Shown here: in pieces, positions 8,178-16,409 of the stretch | Layout: each line of letters begins with the position of its first letter | Position numbering within the stretch: the first letter of the stretch is position 1 | Assembly: GCA_910578215.1 (NCBI GenBank) | Contig: CAJTPH010000001.1 | Coordinates: 1-64,000, forward strand | Origin: an uncultured Acetatifactor sp. | GTDB lineage: Bacteria > Bacillota > Clostridia > Lachnospirales > Lachnospiraceae | DNA: 64,000 nt | Direction of reading: 5' to 3' | Program-made: the position numbers and the translations under genes | The notes under the pieces: generated by a model | What the model was told of the DNA's origin: nothing | The model's database searches: none | What the model saw: only the letters and a program-made list of their open reading frames with translations

Positions 8178-9479
8178 TTAATCCGTCCCCACGCGGTTTC
8201 CGACCCGCAGCAAATCGTGAAGCTCCGCCGGGGTTCCTTCGCCATTCTCGGACAGCTTTATCCACAACACCTGTTTTGCATGAGGGCAGCTTTCCACCGG
8301 CTCTCCCTGTTCGTTGTACATAGCCTCCACAACAACGCGCCCGTTCCTTCCGTCCGGCTTCATAAGCTCTATGGCGTCCCCCACCGCAAACTTGTTGCGC
8401 TGTTCGATGCGGACCAGGCGGCCTTCGCCCGCGCCCTTTATTTCCTCCACCGCTCCAAGGAAGGTATATTCGTTGATATAGGTGCTGTTATCATAAATCT
8501 GCAGCTCGTCCATGGGCTTCCCCTGACGGGCCGCGGGGTCGCTGAAATAAAAGCCCGTGGTATACCTGCGGTGCGTGCACTTGGCTATCTCGGCCTTATA
8601 CCAGCCCATATTCTCCCGGTAAAGCTCCTCGCCCGCAAAGTAATCGTCGATCGCCCTGCGGTAGGTCCGCGCCACCGTGGCGACGTACAGCGCCGTTTTC
8701 ATGCGGCCTTCGATCTTAAAGCTGTCAATGCCTGCGTCCACAAGCTCGGGTATGTGCTCTATCATGCACAGATCCCTGGAGTTAAATATATAAGTGCCCC
8801 TGTCATTCTCGTAAACCGGCATATATTCCCCGGGCCTGGTCTCCTCCACCACCGCATATTTCCAGCGGCAGGGATGGGTACAGGAGCCCTGGTTTGCGTC
8901 CCTTCCGGCCAGAAAGCTGCTGAGAAGGCAGCGCCCTGAATAGGAAATGCACATGGCGCCGTGTACAAAGCTCTCAATCTCCAGCTCCGCGGGAATGTGC
9001 TCCCTTATTTCCCGAATCTCACCCAGGGAAAGCTCCCTGGCGGACACCACCCGTTTCGCCCCCAGCCTCTGCCAGAACAGATATGTCTCGTAATTGGTAT
9101 TGTTCGCCTGGGTGGAAATGTGGATCTCCGCCTTCTCCCAAACCTCTCTGGCAATCATATACATACCTGGGTCGGAAATGATCAGCCCGTCGCAGGGTTC
9201 CGGCTTCATGTCCCGAAGCTCCGCAAAATAGGCGCGCGCGCCCTCCAGATCCTCGTTGTGCGCCAGAATGTTGGCGGTGACATAGACCCTTACGCCGCGG
9301 GCATGGGCAAAGGCGATCCCCTCCGCCATCTCGTTCAGGGAGAAATTCTTCGCCTTGGCGCGCAGCCCAAAGGCTTCCCCGCCGATGTATACCGCATCCG
9401 CCCCGTAAATAACAGCCGTTTTTAAAACCTCAAGACTGCTTGCAGGCACCAGAAGCTCCGGCTTTTTTCTGTTTGTCAT
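8178..9479 (-). CDS. trhP: U32 family tRNA hydroxylation protein TrhP
   Basis: A 433-residue peptidase-U32-family protein. Members of this branch (TrhP, YrrN/YrrO in Bacillus) are needed with prephenate and an Fe-S cluster for 5-hydroxyuridine at tRNA wobble position 34, rather than for proteolysis. Signatures are ELLVPASSLEVLKTAVIYGA with YIGG, HISTQANNTNYE, the cysteine-bearing FVHGAMCISYSGRCLLS and NQGSCTHPCRWKY, and FKIEGRMKTALYVATV. The C-terminal 100 residues form the usual beta-barrel-like tail. The gene directly follows trmR, whose product methylates the same hydroxyl group, so the two make 5-methoxyuridine in tRNA. AAAGGA lies 9 bases before the ATG. Confidence 0.88.
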   Translation of the reverse strand: MTNRKKPELLVPASSLEVLKTAVIYGADAVYIGGEAFGLRAKAKNFSLNEMAEGIAFAHARGVRVYVTANILAHNEDLEGARAYFAELRDMKPEPCDGLIISDPGMYMIAREVWEKAEIHISTQANNTNYETYLFWQRLGAKRVVSARELSLGEIREIREHIPAELEIESFVHGAMCISYSGRCLLSSFLAGRDANQGSCTHPCRWKYAVVEETRPGEYMPVYENDRGTYIFNSRDLCMIEHIPELVDAGIDSFKIEGRMKTALYVATVARTYRRAIDDYFAGEELYRENMGWYKAEIAKCTHRRYTTGFYFSDPAARQGKPMDELQIYDNSTYINEYTFLGAVEEIKGAGEGRLVRIEQRNKFAVGDAIELMKPDGRNGRVVVEAMYNEQGEPVESCPHAKQVLWIKLSENGEGTPAELHDLLRVGNRVGTD

Positions 9480-9504
9480 ATTTATCGGTCCTTTCTGCCG
9501 CTTC

Positions 9505-10158
9505 TCACAATGCTTCCGCCTTCTTTGTGCTCAGGGTGACGCCGTCCCCTGCCGGAAGCACCACCGTCTCCAGAACAGGGCTGTGCTTCAGCTCATAAAG
9601 GTAGTCCCTCATTCTGGCATGAATGGTGCGGTTGCGCCTTGTCACGGCAAATCGTGATTCTACGATGTCCCCGTCCTGCAGCACGTTGTCCGATATCAGG
9701 ATACCGCCCGGCGTCAGCAGCCGGATAATATCCGGCAGAAAATGAATATACTGCCCCTTGGCCGCATCCATAAAAATAAAATCGTATGAATCCTCAAGCG
9801 TCTTCAAAATCTCCGCGGCATCTCCCTCCAGCAGGGTAATCCTGTCCTCTGCCCCGGCGCGCTTAAAATTCTCCGCCGCCACGGGAATGCGCTTCTCATA
9901 TTTTTCTATGGTAGTAATGCGGCAGCCCGCCGGGCTGTATTCATCCATCAGCAGCGCGGAAAAACCCACCGCGGTCCCCACCTCCAGAATATTCCTCGGC
10001 CTTGTCAGGGCGAGAAGGAATTTCAACAGGCTCTGCATGGATTTCCTGATAATGGGAACCTGATCTGCCAGGGCATCTTTTTCTATTTTGTCCAAAAAAG
10101 GAGTGTTGCCTTTATCAAGCGAATCGATAAAGGCAGCCATTCTCTCGTCTATTATCAT
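9505..10158 (-). CDS. trmR: tRNA 5-hydroxyuridine methyltransferase TrmR
   Basis: A 217-residue class I SAM-dependent O-methyltransferase of the YrrM/TrmR type. It shows the SAM motif ILEVGTAVGFSALLM, the acidic ITTIEKYEK after strand 2, LLEGDAAEIL and the metal-side FIFMDAAKGQYIHFL, then LISDNVLQDG. TrmR methylates 5-hydroxyuridine at position 34 to 5-methoxyuridine in tRNAs that read NNU/NNA/NNG codons. The neighbour trhP makes the substrate, and the same gene order (yrrM before yrrN/yrrO) exists in Bacillus subtilis, which supports this over a catechol-type enzyme. The start at 10158 has GGGGAG 13 bases upstream; ATG 10140 (residue 7) is possible. Confidence 0.87.
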   Translation of the reverse strand: MIIDERMAAFIDSLDKGNTPFLDKIEKDALADQVPIIRKSMQSLLKFLLALTRPRNILEVGTAVGFSALLMDEYSPAGCRITTIEKYEKRIPVAAENFKRAGAEDRITLLEGDAAEILKTLEDSYDFIFMDAAKGQYIHFLPDIIRLLTPGGILISDNVLQDGDIVESRFAVTRRNRTIHARMRDYLYELKHSPVLETVVLPAGDGVTLSTKKAEAL

Positions 10159-10195
10159 GTAACATTCCAGTCTCCCCTCTGTCGGGGCACGGCGC

Positions 10196-10588
10196 TTACT
10201 TGGACGTGCCTGCCGCGGCGTCCCCGGAGGGCGCGGCCATGACCCCCATCATCTCCTCTGCGGTCATGGTAGTGCTCAGCTCAAAGGTTCCCGGCTTCAC
10301 GTCCTTTAAATGCTCGGAAAAATAATACTGCAGCATAAACAGTCTGGCATCCCTCACCAGCCCCCTGCTCTCAAAAAGCTTGCCGATATCCAACGGGGAC
10401 ATGTCCTCCGTCACCGTAACCGTCACGGTACGGCCTTCTCCGGTGGATATGGCAGGCTCGGCAAAAACGCGGTAGCCGTAATCATAGCACAGCATTGCGC
10501 CCTTATAGGTATAGAACACACCCAGCACCACCACTGCCACCTTTATAACCACGCCGGCAACGGCGCTTACTATATTGATCGGTTTCAT
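10196..10588 (-). CDS. MltG-like membrane stub without the lyase domain
   Basis: A 130-residue protein with one N-terminal membrane helix (about residues 7-28, VSAVAGVVIKVAVVVLGVFY) and an outside domain with VTVTEDMSPLDIGKLFESRGLVRDARLFMLQYY, which resembles the LysM-like N-terminal part of the YceG/MltG endolytic transglycosylase. The catalytic YceG domain with its active-site glutamate is absent; the protein ends in a short Ala/Gly/Ser tail. In B. subtilis mltG (yrrL) lies just before yrrM, the same place as here, so this looks like a reduced or divergent mltG. ATG 10588 is preferred (GAGG 6 bases upstream) over GTG 10612. It may bind or regulate rather than cleave peptidoglycan. Confidence 0.7.
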   Translation of the reverse strand: MKPINIVSAVAGVVIKVAVVVLGVFYTYKGAMLCYDYGYRVFAEPAISTGEGRTVTVTVTEDMSPLDIGKLFESRGLVRDARLFMLQYYFSEHLKDVKPGTFELSTTMTAEEMMGVMAAPSGDAAAGTSK

Positions 10589-10632
10589 ACTGCTCCTCGC
10601 CTCCTCTCCCACAGGCAGCCGCCGTTTAAATC

Positions 10633-10986
10633 CTATTCAAAGTTCAGCGCCGACGTAATACGCATGTTCAAATCCTGTATCAGCCTGCACAGGTCCAGCT
10701 CCGCCGCCAGAAAATCCTGTACCAGGATATTTTCACGAAAGGCGGCATATTCCTTTTCAAACTGCTCCAGCTTGTTGAAATCGTTGTCCGCGCTTGACTG
10801 CAGCTGGAAATTTCTCCTGCGGAAATCGTCGATCTGTTCCTTAAGCTCAGGAAACTCCTTCACCTTATTCAGCTCCTCGATATATGCCTGGTATTCCTCC
10901 GTGGCAAGCACGGCGTTGATCAGTGCGGTTGTGGCGCTGTCAAGGCGGCTGATGTTCTGCATTTTATCCCATGTGCCTCTCCACAT
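10633..10986 (-). CDS. YlbF/YmcA family protein
   Basis: A 117-residue, mostly helical and charged protein with the YlbF/YmcA pattern: TTALINAVLATEEYQAYIEE, ELKEQIDDFRRRNFQLQ and EKEYAAFRENILVQDFLAAE. In Bacillus, YlbF and YmcA join YaaT to form an Fe-S complex that affects RNase Y and mRNA maturation as well as biofilm and competence. Placement two bases after the RNase J gene fits an RNA-decay link. The start at 10986 uses GGAGG inside the last codons of the RNase J gene (10 bases away); ATG 10962 is an alternative. No cysteines of the Fe-S type are present in this subunit. Confidence 0.75.
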   Translation of the reverse strand: MWRGTWDKMQNISRLDSATTALINAVLATEEYQAYIEELNKVKEFPELKEQIDDFRRRNFQLQSSADNDFNKLEQFEKEYAAFRENILVQDFLAAELDLCRLIQDLNMRITSALNFE

Positions 10987-10988
10987 AT

Positions 10989-12665
10989 TTAATCGACCTC
11001 CATGATAATGGGCAGAATCATCGGGCGGCGCTTCGTCTTTTTCCAGACATAATCGCTGAGGGCATCCTTAGTGGTATTTTTCAGCTTGCCCCAATCCGTA
11101 ACCCCTCTGTCAAGGCACTTCTGAATGGCGTCGTTCACCGTATGGCGCGCCTCGTCGATAAGCTCGTCGGACTCCTTTACATATACGAAGCCCCTGGACA
11201 CAATATCGGGACCGGCAACAAGTTGGCCGCTGAATCTGTCGAGGCTCATCACCACAATCATGATGCCGTCCTCGGCCAGATGCTGGCGGTCGCGCAGCAC
11301 CACGTTTCCCACGTCCCCCACACCCAGGCCGTCTACCAGGATAGCGCCCACAGGCACCTTTCCCGTCACCCGGGCGCTGTCCTCCTTCAGCTCCAGCACG
11401 TCGCCGGAGGACAGAATAAATATATTGTCCTTCTCTATGCCAAGGCTCTGGGCAATCTTCGCCTGGGCCTTCAGATGCTTAAACTCACCGTGTACGGGAA
11501 TCGCATACCTGGGATGGATCAGGGTATAAATCAGCTTGATTTCCTCCTGGCAGGCATGCCCGGACACATGGGCATCCTGGAAAATAACATCCGCTCCTTT
11601 TCTCAGAAGCTCATTGATTACCTTGGTGACCGACTTCTCGTTTCCGGGAATGGGATTGGAGGAGAAAATAACCGTATCCCCCGCTCCTATGGTGATCTTG
11701 CGGTGCATGCCGCCTGCCATCCGGCTCAGCGCTGCCATGCTCTCCCCCTGGCTGCCGGTGGTAATGATGACCTGCTGCTCGTCGGGATAGTCCTTCATCT
11801 GGTCTATCTCTATCAGCGTGTTCTCCGGAATGTTGATGCACCCCAGACTCCGCGCCGTGTCAATGATGCTGACCATGCTCCGTCCCTCGACGCAGACCTT
11901 TCGCCCGAACTTATAAGCGGTGTCAATGATCTGCTGCACGCGGTCCACATTGGAAGCAAAGGTCGCCACAAAAATTCTCGTATTCTTGTGTTCCTCAAAC
12001 AGATTTGCAAAGGTCCTGCCCACCGTCTTCTCGGAGGGCGTAAAGCCCGGACGCTCCGCGTTGGTGGAATCGCACATCAGTGCAAGCACACCCTTTTTGC
12101 CGATCTCCGCAAAGCGCTGCAGGTCGATGGCATCTCCAAACACGGGCGTATAGTCCACCTTAAAGTCTCCCGTGTGCACCACCACGCCGGCGGGGGAATA
12201 AATGGCAAGCGCCGCCGCATCCACGATGCTGTGGTTTGTCCTGATGAATTCCACCCTGAACTGCCCCATATTGATAGACTGCCCGAACTTCACCACCTTG
12301 CGCTTCGTCCCCTTCATAAGGTTGTGTTCGCGCAGCTTGTTTTCAATAATCCCCATCGTGAGGCGTGTGGCGTAAAGGGGCACGTTGATATCCCTGAGCA
12401 CATAGGGCAGCGCTCCGATGTGATCCTCATGCCCGTGAGTGATTACAAAGCCCTTTACCCTGTCTATATTGTCCTTTAAATAAGTCACGTCCGGGATGAC
12501 CAGGTCGATTCCCAGCATATCGTCCGCGGGAAAGGACAGCCCGCAGTCAACTACAATAATACTGTCCTCATACTCGAAGGCAGTAATGTTCATTCCGATT
12601 TGCTCCAGTCCGCCCAATGGGATGACCTTTAACCCGGAGCATACGCTATTGTCTTTTTTCTTCAA
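10989..12665 (-). CDS. rnj: Ribonuclease J
   Basis: A 558-residue metallo-beta-lactamase/beta-CASP ribonuclease with 5'-to-3' exonuclease and endonuclease activity in mRNA decay and rRNA maturation. The zinc motif is THGHEDHIGALPY; others are VHTGDFKVD, CDSTNAERPGFTPSE, ITTGSQGES, DAHVSGHACQEE and PVHGEFKHL, and the C-terminal domain ends in RRPMILPIIMEVD. One copy is seen in the window, so J1 or J2 cannot be chosen. TTG 12665 is the start, with GGAGG 9 bases before it; no ATG lies near. The YlbF gene follows with a two-base gap and uses a ribosome site inside this gene, which suggests coupling. Confidence 0.93.
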   Translation of the reverse strand: MKKKDNSVCSGLKVIPLGGLEQIGMNITAFEYEDSIIVVDCGLSFPADDMLGIDLVIPDVTYLKDNIDRVKGFVITHGHEDHIGALPYVLRDINVPLYATRLTMGIIENKLREHNLMKGTKRKVVKFGQSINMGQFRVEFIRTNHSIVDAAALAIYSPAGVVVHTGDFKVDYTPVFGDAIDLQRFAEIGKKGVLALMCDSTNAERPGFTPSEKTVGRTFANLFEEHKNTRIFVATFASNVDRVQQIIDTAYKFGRKVCVEGRSMVSIIDTARSLGCINIPENTLIEIDQMKDYPDEQQVIITTGSQGESMAALSRMAGGMHRKITIGAGDTVIFSSNPIPGNEKSVTKVINELLRKGADVIFQDAHVSGHACQEEIKLIYTLIHPRYAIPVHGEFKHLKAQAKIAQSLGIEKDNIFILSSGDVLELKEDSARVTGKVPVGAILVDGLGVGDVGNVVLRDRQHLAEDGIMIVVMSLDRFSGQLVAGPDIVSRGFVYVKESDELIDEARHTVNDAIQKCLDRGVTDWGKLKNTTKDALSDYVWKKTKRRPMILPIIMEVD

Positions 12666-12758
12666 TTTAAATCTCCTCCAAATTTCCTCCGCGAGCCCTT
12701 TCAGACCGCATACGGCCGCAAATCCGGCTCCGCAGCGCCGTATGGCTCAATAGATATG

Positions 12759-13205
12759 TCATTCTGCACATTCTTTGCAATAGCCGTAGAGCTTAACCTC
12801 ATGATTCACAACCGCAAACCCGGTAGTGGCGGTAATTTTCGCTTCCAGCTCCTCCAGCAGATCCTCCTGAAAGGAAAATACCCTGCCGCACCTGCGACAG
12901 ATCAAATGATGATGACGGTGCTTCTGTTCCCGGTCAGGAGCACTCCCTATCTCATAACGCACGGCGCCGTCATCAAAGCTGATCCTGTCAATCAGACCCA
13001 GCTCATTCAGCAATTGTATGGTTCTATAAACAGTAGCCAGCCCGATATCCGGACAGCTTACTTTTACCAATGTAAATATTTCCTCCGCAGTCAGATGCTC
13101 CTCCGGACGGGACGCGACTGTCTCCAGCACTGCCAGCCTCTGCGCAGTGACCTTTAATCCCTTCTCTTTTAAGAGCTTTTTTACCTCTCCTCTGTCAACC
13201 GCCAT
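12759..13205 (-). CDS. Fur family transcriptional regulator
   Basis: A 148-residue metal-sensing repressor. The N-terminal winged helix contains KVTAQRLAVLETV and the recognition helix PDIGLATVYRTIQLLNELGLI; the dimer domain has the metal-binding cluster HRHHHLICRRCGRVF and a second Cys pair in YGYCKECAE, which together make the usual structural zinc site. Fur, Zur and PerR share this plan, and the metal cannot be decided from sequence alone; the HxHHH cluster before the first CxxC agrees with Fur or Zur rather than proving either. GGGGA lies 7 bases before the ATG. It lies in the middle of the run between yrzB and rnj, with 131 bases before it that may hold its own promoter. Confidence 0.9.
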   Translation of the reverse strand: MAVDRGEVKKLLKEKGLKVTAQRLAVLETVASRPEEHLTAEEIFTLVKVSCPDIGLATVYRTIQLLNELGLIDRISFDDGAVRYEIGSAPDREQKHRHHHLICRRCGRVFSFQEDLLEELEAKITATTGFAVVNHEVKLYGYCKECAE

Positions 13206-13336
13206 ATTCAGTCCCCATCACAGGCACCCAACGCCTATACCATAATCAGATACACATGCCCGCAAAGCCGCACAAAATCATATCAGGCAGCAAAAGTAAC
13301 TTAGCCCCGGGGCAGTATGCGGCTGAATTATTATCA

Positions 13337-13600
13337 CTATACAAACTCCACATCGTCCAGCATACTTTCAAACACGCCGGCCACAGCCTTCAGCTCCTCG
13401 TCGTCGGACACGATGGTAAAAACGCTTTCTTCTTCCCCGTCCCCGGAAATATCCTTCAAAATAAGAGCCTCTCCGTCGCCCTCCTCAAAATCCGTCACAA
13501 GAACATAGCTGATTCCCCCGATACGGGTCTGCTCCAGCACATAAAACTCCACCGGGTCCTCCCCGTCAGGATTAAACGTTATTTTTTCAAGCTTTGCCAT
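13337..13600 (-). CDS. yrzB: DUF1292 family protein (YrzB-like)
   Basis: An 87-residue acidic protein with the DUF1292 pattern: ITFNPDGEDPVEFYVLEQT, then YVLVTD, EALILKDI and the C-terminal SVFTIVSDDEELKAVAGVF. The function is unknown. In many Bacillota it follows ireB and ruvX, as here, and the set is close to alanyl-tRNA synthetase or mltG genes. GGAG lies 5 bases before the ATG. The large number of Asp and Glu gives a strongly acidic product. Confidence 0.85.
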   Translation of the reverse strand: MAKLEKITFNPDGEDPVEFYVLEQTRIGGISYVLVTDFEEGDGEALILKDISGDGEEESVFTIVSDDEELKAVAGVFESMLDDVEFV

Positions 13601-13651
13601 AAAATCTCCATTCTATTCCGAAACAGCTTGTCCAGACCCGCTTGTCCAAAG

Positions 13652-14098
13652 CTATTTATCCGTCCCGTTTTCCGCCGTCCTGCCTCTCCTGTCCAGGTAA
13701 CCCTGCAAAATCAGCACCGCCGCTATCATATCCACATATTCCCTGCGGTTTTCCCTGCGGATACCCGCCTCTATCATAGTCTTATCCGCCGCAACGGTGG
13801 TCAGACGCTCGTCCCACATAGTCACGGGCAGACCTGTCCTTCGCTCCAGCTTCTCCTTGAATTCCAGAGTCAGCTTCGCCCGTTCGCCCTCCGTGGCATT
13901 CATATTGATGGGCAGCCCCAGAACGATTTCCTCTACCTCATACTCTACAATCAGTTCTTCAATGCGCGCCAGGGTCCTGCGCAGCTTATTTTCCTCCTTG
14001 CGGCGGATAATTTCAAGCCCCTGCGCCGTCAGAAGCAGCCCGTCGCTGACCGCCACTCCCACCGTCCTGGAGCCAAAGTCCAATCCCATGATTCTCAT
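13652..14098 (-). CDS. ruvX: Holliday junction resolvase-like RuvX/YqgF
   Basis: A 148-residue RNase H-fold protein of the YqgF/RuvX family, which acts in pre-16S rRNA 5' maturation and perhaps in Holliday junction cleavage. It begins [19 protein letters not shown] with the first catalytic Asp, has [14 protein letters not shown], and the later acidic motif [13 protein letters not shown], plus [16 protein letters not shown] at the end. ATG 14098 is chosen over the upstream frame opening at 14164, since family members start right at this strand and GAGGGA precedes it. It overlaps nothing and lies 10 bases after ireB, so it is part of that operon. Confidence 0.92.
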   Translation of the reverse strand: MRIMGLDFGSRTVGVAVSDGLLLTAQGLEIIRRKEENKLRRTLARIEELIVEYEVEEIVLGLPINMNATEGERAKLTLEFKEKLERRTGLPVTMWDERLTTVAADKTMIEAGIRRENRREYVDMIAAVLILQGYLDRRGRTAENGTDK

Positions 14099-14108
14099 AC
14101 AGCTTCCC

Positions 14109-14378
14109 TCATCCTGCCTTCCAGCCCTTTGCCCGGATATATTCCTCCAGGAGCTTTTCCACAAGCTCGTCCCGTTCGACCTTCATAATCAGACTTCTGG
14201 CATTTTTATGGCTGGTGATATAAGTAGGGTCGCCGCTCATAATATAGCCTACAATCTGGTTTACCGGATTGTAGCCCTTCTCTGTCAACGCCTCGTATAC
14301 CGTAGACAGCACCGCCTCCGCGCCGGTCTCGGTTTCTGTCCCAACCCTGAAGTACTGTGTATTTCCCAAGTCCTGCAT
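14109..14378 (-). CDS. ireB: IreB family regulatory phosphoprotein (UPF0297)
   Basis: An 89-residue protein of the IreB/UPF0297 (YrzL) family. In Enterococcus faecalis IreB is phosphorylated on threonines by the PASTA kinase IreK and tunes cephalosporin resistance. Conserved parts seen here are the Thr-rich [40 protein letters not shown] and [13 protein letters not shown] lies 7 bases before the ATG. The order ireB-ruvX-yrzB is widely kept in Bacillota. Confidence 0.92.
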   Translation of the reverse strand: MQDLGNTQYFRVGTETETGAEAVLSTVYEALTEKGYNPVNQIVGYIMSGDPTYITSHKNARSLIMKVERDELVEKLLEEYIRAKGWKAG

Positions 14379-14475
14379 ATTTTACCTCGTCTTCATCCCC
14401 TCGCCGCGTCCCAAAAAAGCGGCTGCTGACATTTTTTCCCTTATTACTATACATCATTTGCCTAAAAAAAACAAG

Positions 14476-15909
14476 CTACATCAATATATCCTCTGTCAGA
14501 AAGTCCCTTACAGATACCTTTACCGTCATGTTAGGCGCCAATGCGCAGGACGCCGCCCTGTCCCCCCCAGGGCTGTCCCCAGGCATTTTCACCGCCACCC
14601 TCACATAATCCCTTGTATGCCCCGTGATATAAACGCCGGCCTCCGTTTCCATCATTTCTTCCAGAAGCACCTCGGCCTCATTTCCTATGTATGCCTGACG
14701 AAACTCCCGGGACTGCCTTCGCTCCATTTCAAACAGCTCGTCGCTGCGCCGGGCCTTGACCTGCTCCGGAACCTGTCCCGGCATGGCCGCCGCCGCGGTT
14801 CCCGCCCTGCAGGAATACTTGAAAATATGCATTTCATAAAAACACACCTTTTCCAGAAACGCCTTTGTCCGGGCAAACTCCTCCTCCGTCTCCCCCGGAA
14901 AGCCCACGATCACGTCCGTGGTGACAGCCGGGCGCTGAAAATATTTCCGCAGATACTCCACACTTTGATAGTATTCCCCCGTAGTATAGCACCTATTCAT
15001 CCGTTTAAGCGTGCTGTCGCAGCCGCTCTGAAGCGACAGATGAAAATGCGGACAAAGCTTTGGAATCCCCGCCAGACGCCTGGCCGTCTCCTCCGTAATA
15101 AACCTGGGCTCCAGGGAGCCAAGGCGGATGCGCCGGATACCCTCCAGCTCCTGAATCCGTTCCGCCAGCTCTATAAGGGAGCAGCCGTTATCCATGCCGT
15201 ACGAGCTGAGATGAATGCCCGTAAGCACCGCCTCCCTGACCCCGGCGGCGGCCAGCCCCCGGATTTCCTCCAGAATGTCCTCCGCCCGGCGGCTGCGCAC
15301 ACGCCCTCTGGAATAGGGAATGGCGCAATAAGAGCAGAATTGATTACAACCGTCCTGAATTTTGATATAGGCCCTGGTGCGTTCCGCGGGACGCCTCAGC
15401 ATCATTTCCTCATACTCGCGGGTGCGGGCGATATCGATAATTGTGGTGCCGCCCAAGGTCTTGTCCGCACAGCGCCTGCCGGGACTGCTGTCCCCTGCGC
15501 CTTCGCAGCCGGGCACTTCCTCCGTCCCGTCCCCGGATTTCCCTGACAGATTTCCATGCGTCCTCTCCTGCAGGTATTCCTCCAGGATTTCGGCAATATC
15601 CTTTTTGCGGTTATTTCCCACGAGAAGGTCCACGCTGTCATCCGTTTCAAGCCTGTCCCTGCCGCTCTGCACATAGCAGCCCGCGGCCACCACCACCGCA
15701 TCGGGATTCAGCTGTCTGGCGCGGTGCAGCATCTGCCTGCTTTTTCTGTCCGCAATGTTGGTTACAGTGCAGGTGTTTATGATATAAATGTCCGCTTTTT
15801 TGTCAAAAGGTACAATTTGGAAGCCCTTTTCCTGCAACATTTGCTGCATTACTTCCGTTTCGTAGGAATTTACCTTACAGCCAAGATTATGGAATGCTAC
15901 ATTTTTCAT
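14476..15909 (-). CDS. mtaB: tRNA t6A37 methylthiotransferase MtaB
   Basis: A 477-residue radical-SAM methylthiotransferase that converts t6A37 to ms2t6A37 in tRNAs reading ANN codons. The UPF0004 domain carries FHNLGCKVNSYE, INTCTVTNIADRKSRQ and VAAGCYVQ with its three Fe-S cysteines; the radical-SAM site is CNQFCSYCAIPYSRGR; the end resembles a TRAM-like domain (VKVSVRDFL). Between the first two domains sits a Gly/Ser-rich insert of some 40 residues (around GNLSGKSGDGTEE), longer than expected. ATG 15909 with GAGG 6 bases before it is chosen over GTG 15921, which overlaps the site. It heads the minus-strand run leading to ireB, 97 bases away. Confidence 0.92.
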   Translation of the reverse strand: MKNVAFHNLGCKVNSYETEVMQQMLQEKGFQIVPFDKKADIYIINTCTVTNIADRKSRQMLHRARQLNPDAVVVAAGCYVQSGRDRLETDDSVDLLVGNNRKKDIAEILEEYLQERTHGNLSGKSGDGTEEVPGCEGAGDSSPGRRCADKTLGGTTIIDIARTREYEEMMLRRPAERTRAYIKIQDGCNQFCSYCAIPYSRGRVRSRRAEDILEEIRGLAAAGVREAVLTGIHLSSYGMDNGCSLIELAERIQELEGIRRIRLGSLEPRFITEETARRLAGIPKLCPHFHLSLQSGCDSTLKRMNRCYTTGEYYQSVEYLRKYFQRPAVTTDVIVGFPGETEEEFARTKAFLEKVCFYEMHIFKYSCRAGTAAAAMPGQVPEQVKARRSDELFEMERRQSREFRQAYIGNEAEVLLEEMMETEAGVYITGHTRDYVRVAVKMPGDSPGGDRAASCALAPNMTVKVSVRDFLTEDILM

Positions 15910-16053
15910 ATTAAACCTCACATTTTTTGTACTGTTTTATCCTTGACTTTTATTCGCCCAAACATTAATATGTACTCAGGAGATATGGCATTATAAACCT
16001 GTTCAGACTGTGAAACGCTCCGGCAACCACCCATTACAAATTGCAAGGCAGTT

Positions 16054-16059
16054 TATAAT
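16054..16059 (+). promoter_or_regulatory. Possible -10 box of the HPr-like gene
   Basis: TATAAT lies 26 bases before the ATG of the HPr-like gene, in front of AAGGAGG (16073-16079). The -35 region (ATTACA nearby) is weak. Confidence 0.4.
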
Positions 16060-16084
16060 ATCAGTTAAAATTAAGGAGGCAATT

Positions 16085-16315
16085 ATGAAGCAAGTACAGA
16101 TTTCTTTAAATTCCATTGACAAGGTAAAATCCTTTGTAAACGATATCACCAGGTTTGACTGTGATTTTGATCTTGTATCCGGCAGATATGTTATCGATGC
16201 AAAGTCCATAATGGGCATTTTCAGCCTGGATCTGTCCAAACCCATCGATCTGCATATCCACTCCGAGAACGGCGCCGACGATGTGCTGGAAGCGTTAAAG
16301 CCGTATCTTGTATAA
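16085..16315 (+). CDS. HPr-like protein lacking the active-site histidine
   Basis: A 76-residue HPr-fold protein. The second half matches the HPr serine-46 region and following helix (AKSIMGIFSLDLSKPIDLHI) and the end (ADDVLEALKPYL). The first helix region, where HPr has His15 in a GLHARPA-like motif, reads SLNSIDKVKSFVNDITRF and contains no histidine, so PTS phosphotransfer at that site is impossible. Like Bacillus Crh, which also lacks His15, it may serve only in regulation through the serine and CcpA or another partner; that is inference. AAGGAGG precedes the ATG, and a strong terminator follows at 16343, so it is a single-gene unit divergent from mtaB. Confidence 0.8.
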   Translation: MKQVQISLNSIDKVKSFVNDITRFDCDFDLVSGRYVIDAKSIMGIFSLDLSKPIDLHIHSENGADDVLEALKPYLV

Positions 16316-16342
16316 TATTGACGTTTAAAACAGGCAGCCGGG

Positions 16343-16376
16343 GCCGGCGCAGTATTCTGCGTCGGCTCTTTTTATT
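16343..16376 (+). terminator. Intrinsic terminator after the HPr-like gene
   Basis: GCCGGCGCAG and CTGCGTCGGC pair around a TATT loop with one G-T pair and are followed by TCTTTTTATT. It lies 28 bases after the stop codon and points rightwards, towards the end of the converging thiI gene. Confidence 0.9.
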
Positions 16377-16409
16377 ACCCGGGACCCTTGCGCAAGACCT
16401 CTCTCTTTC

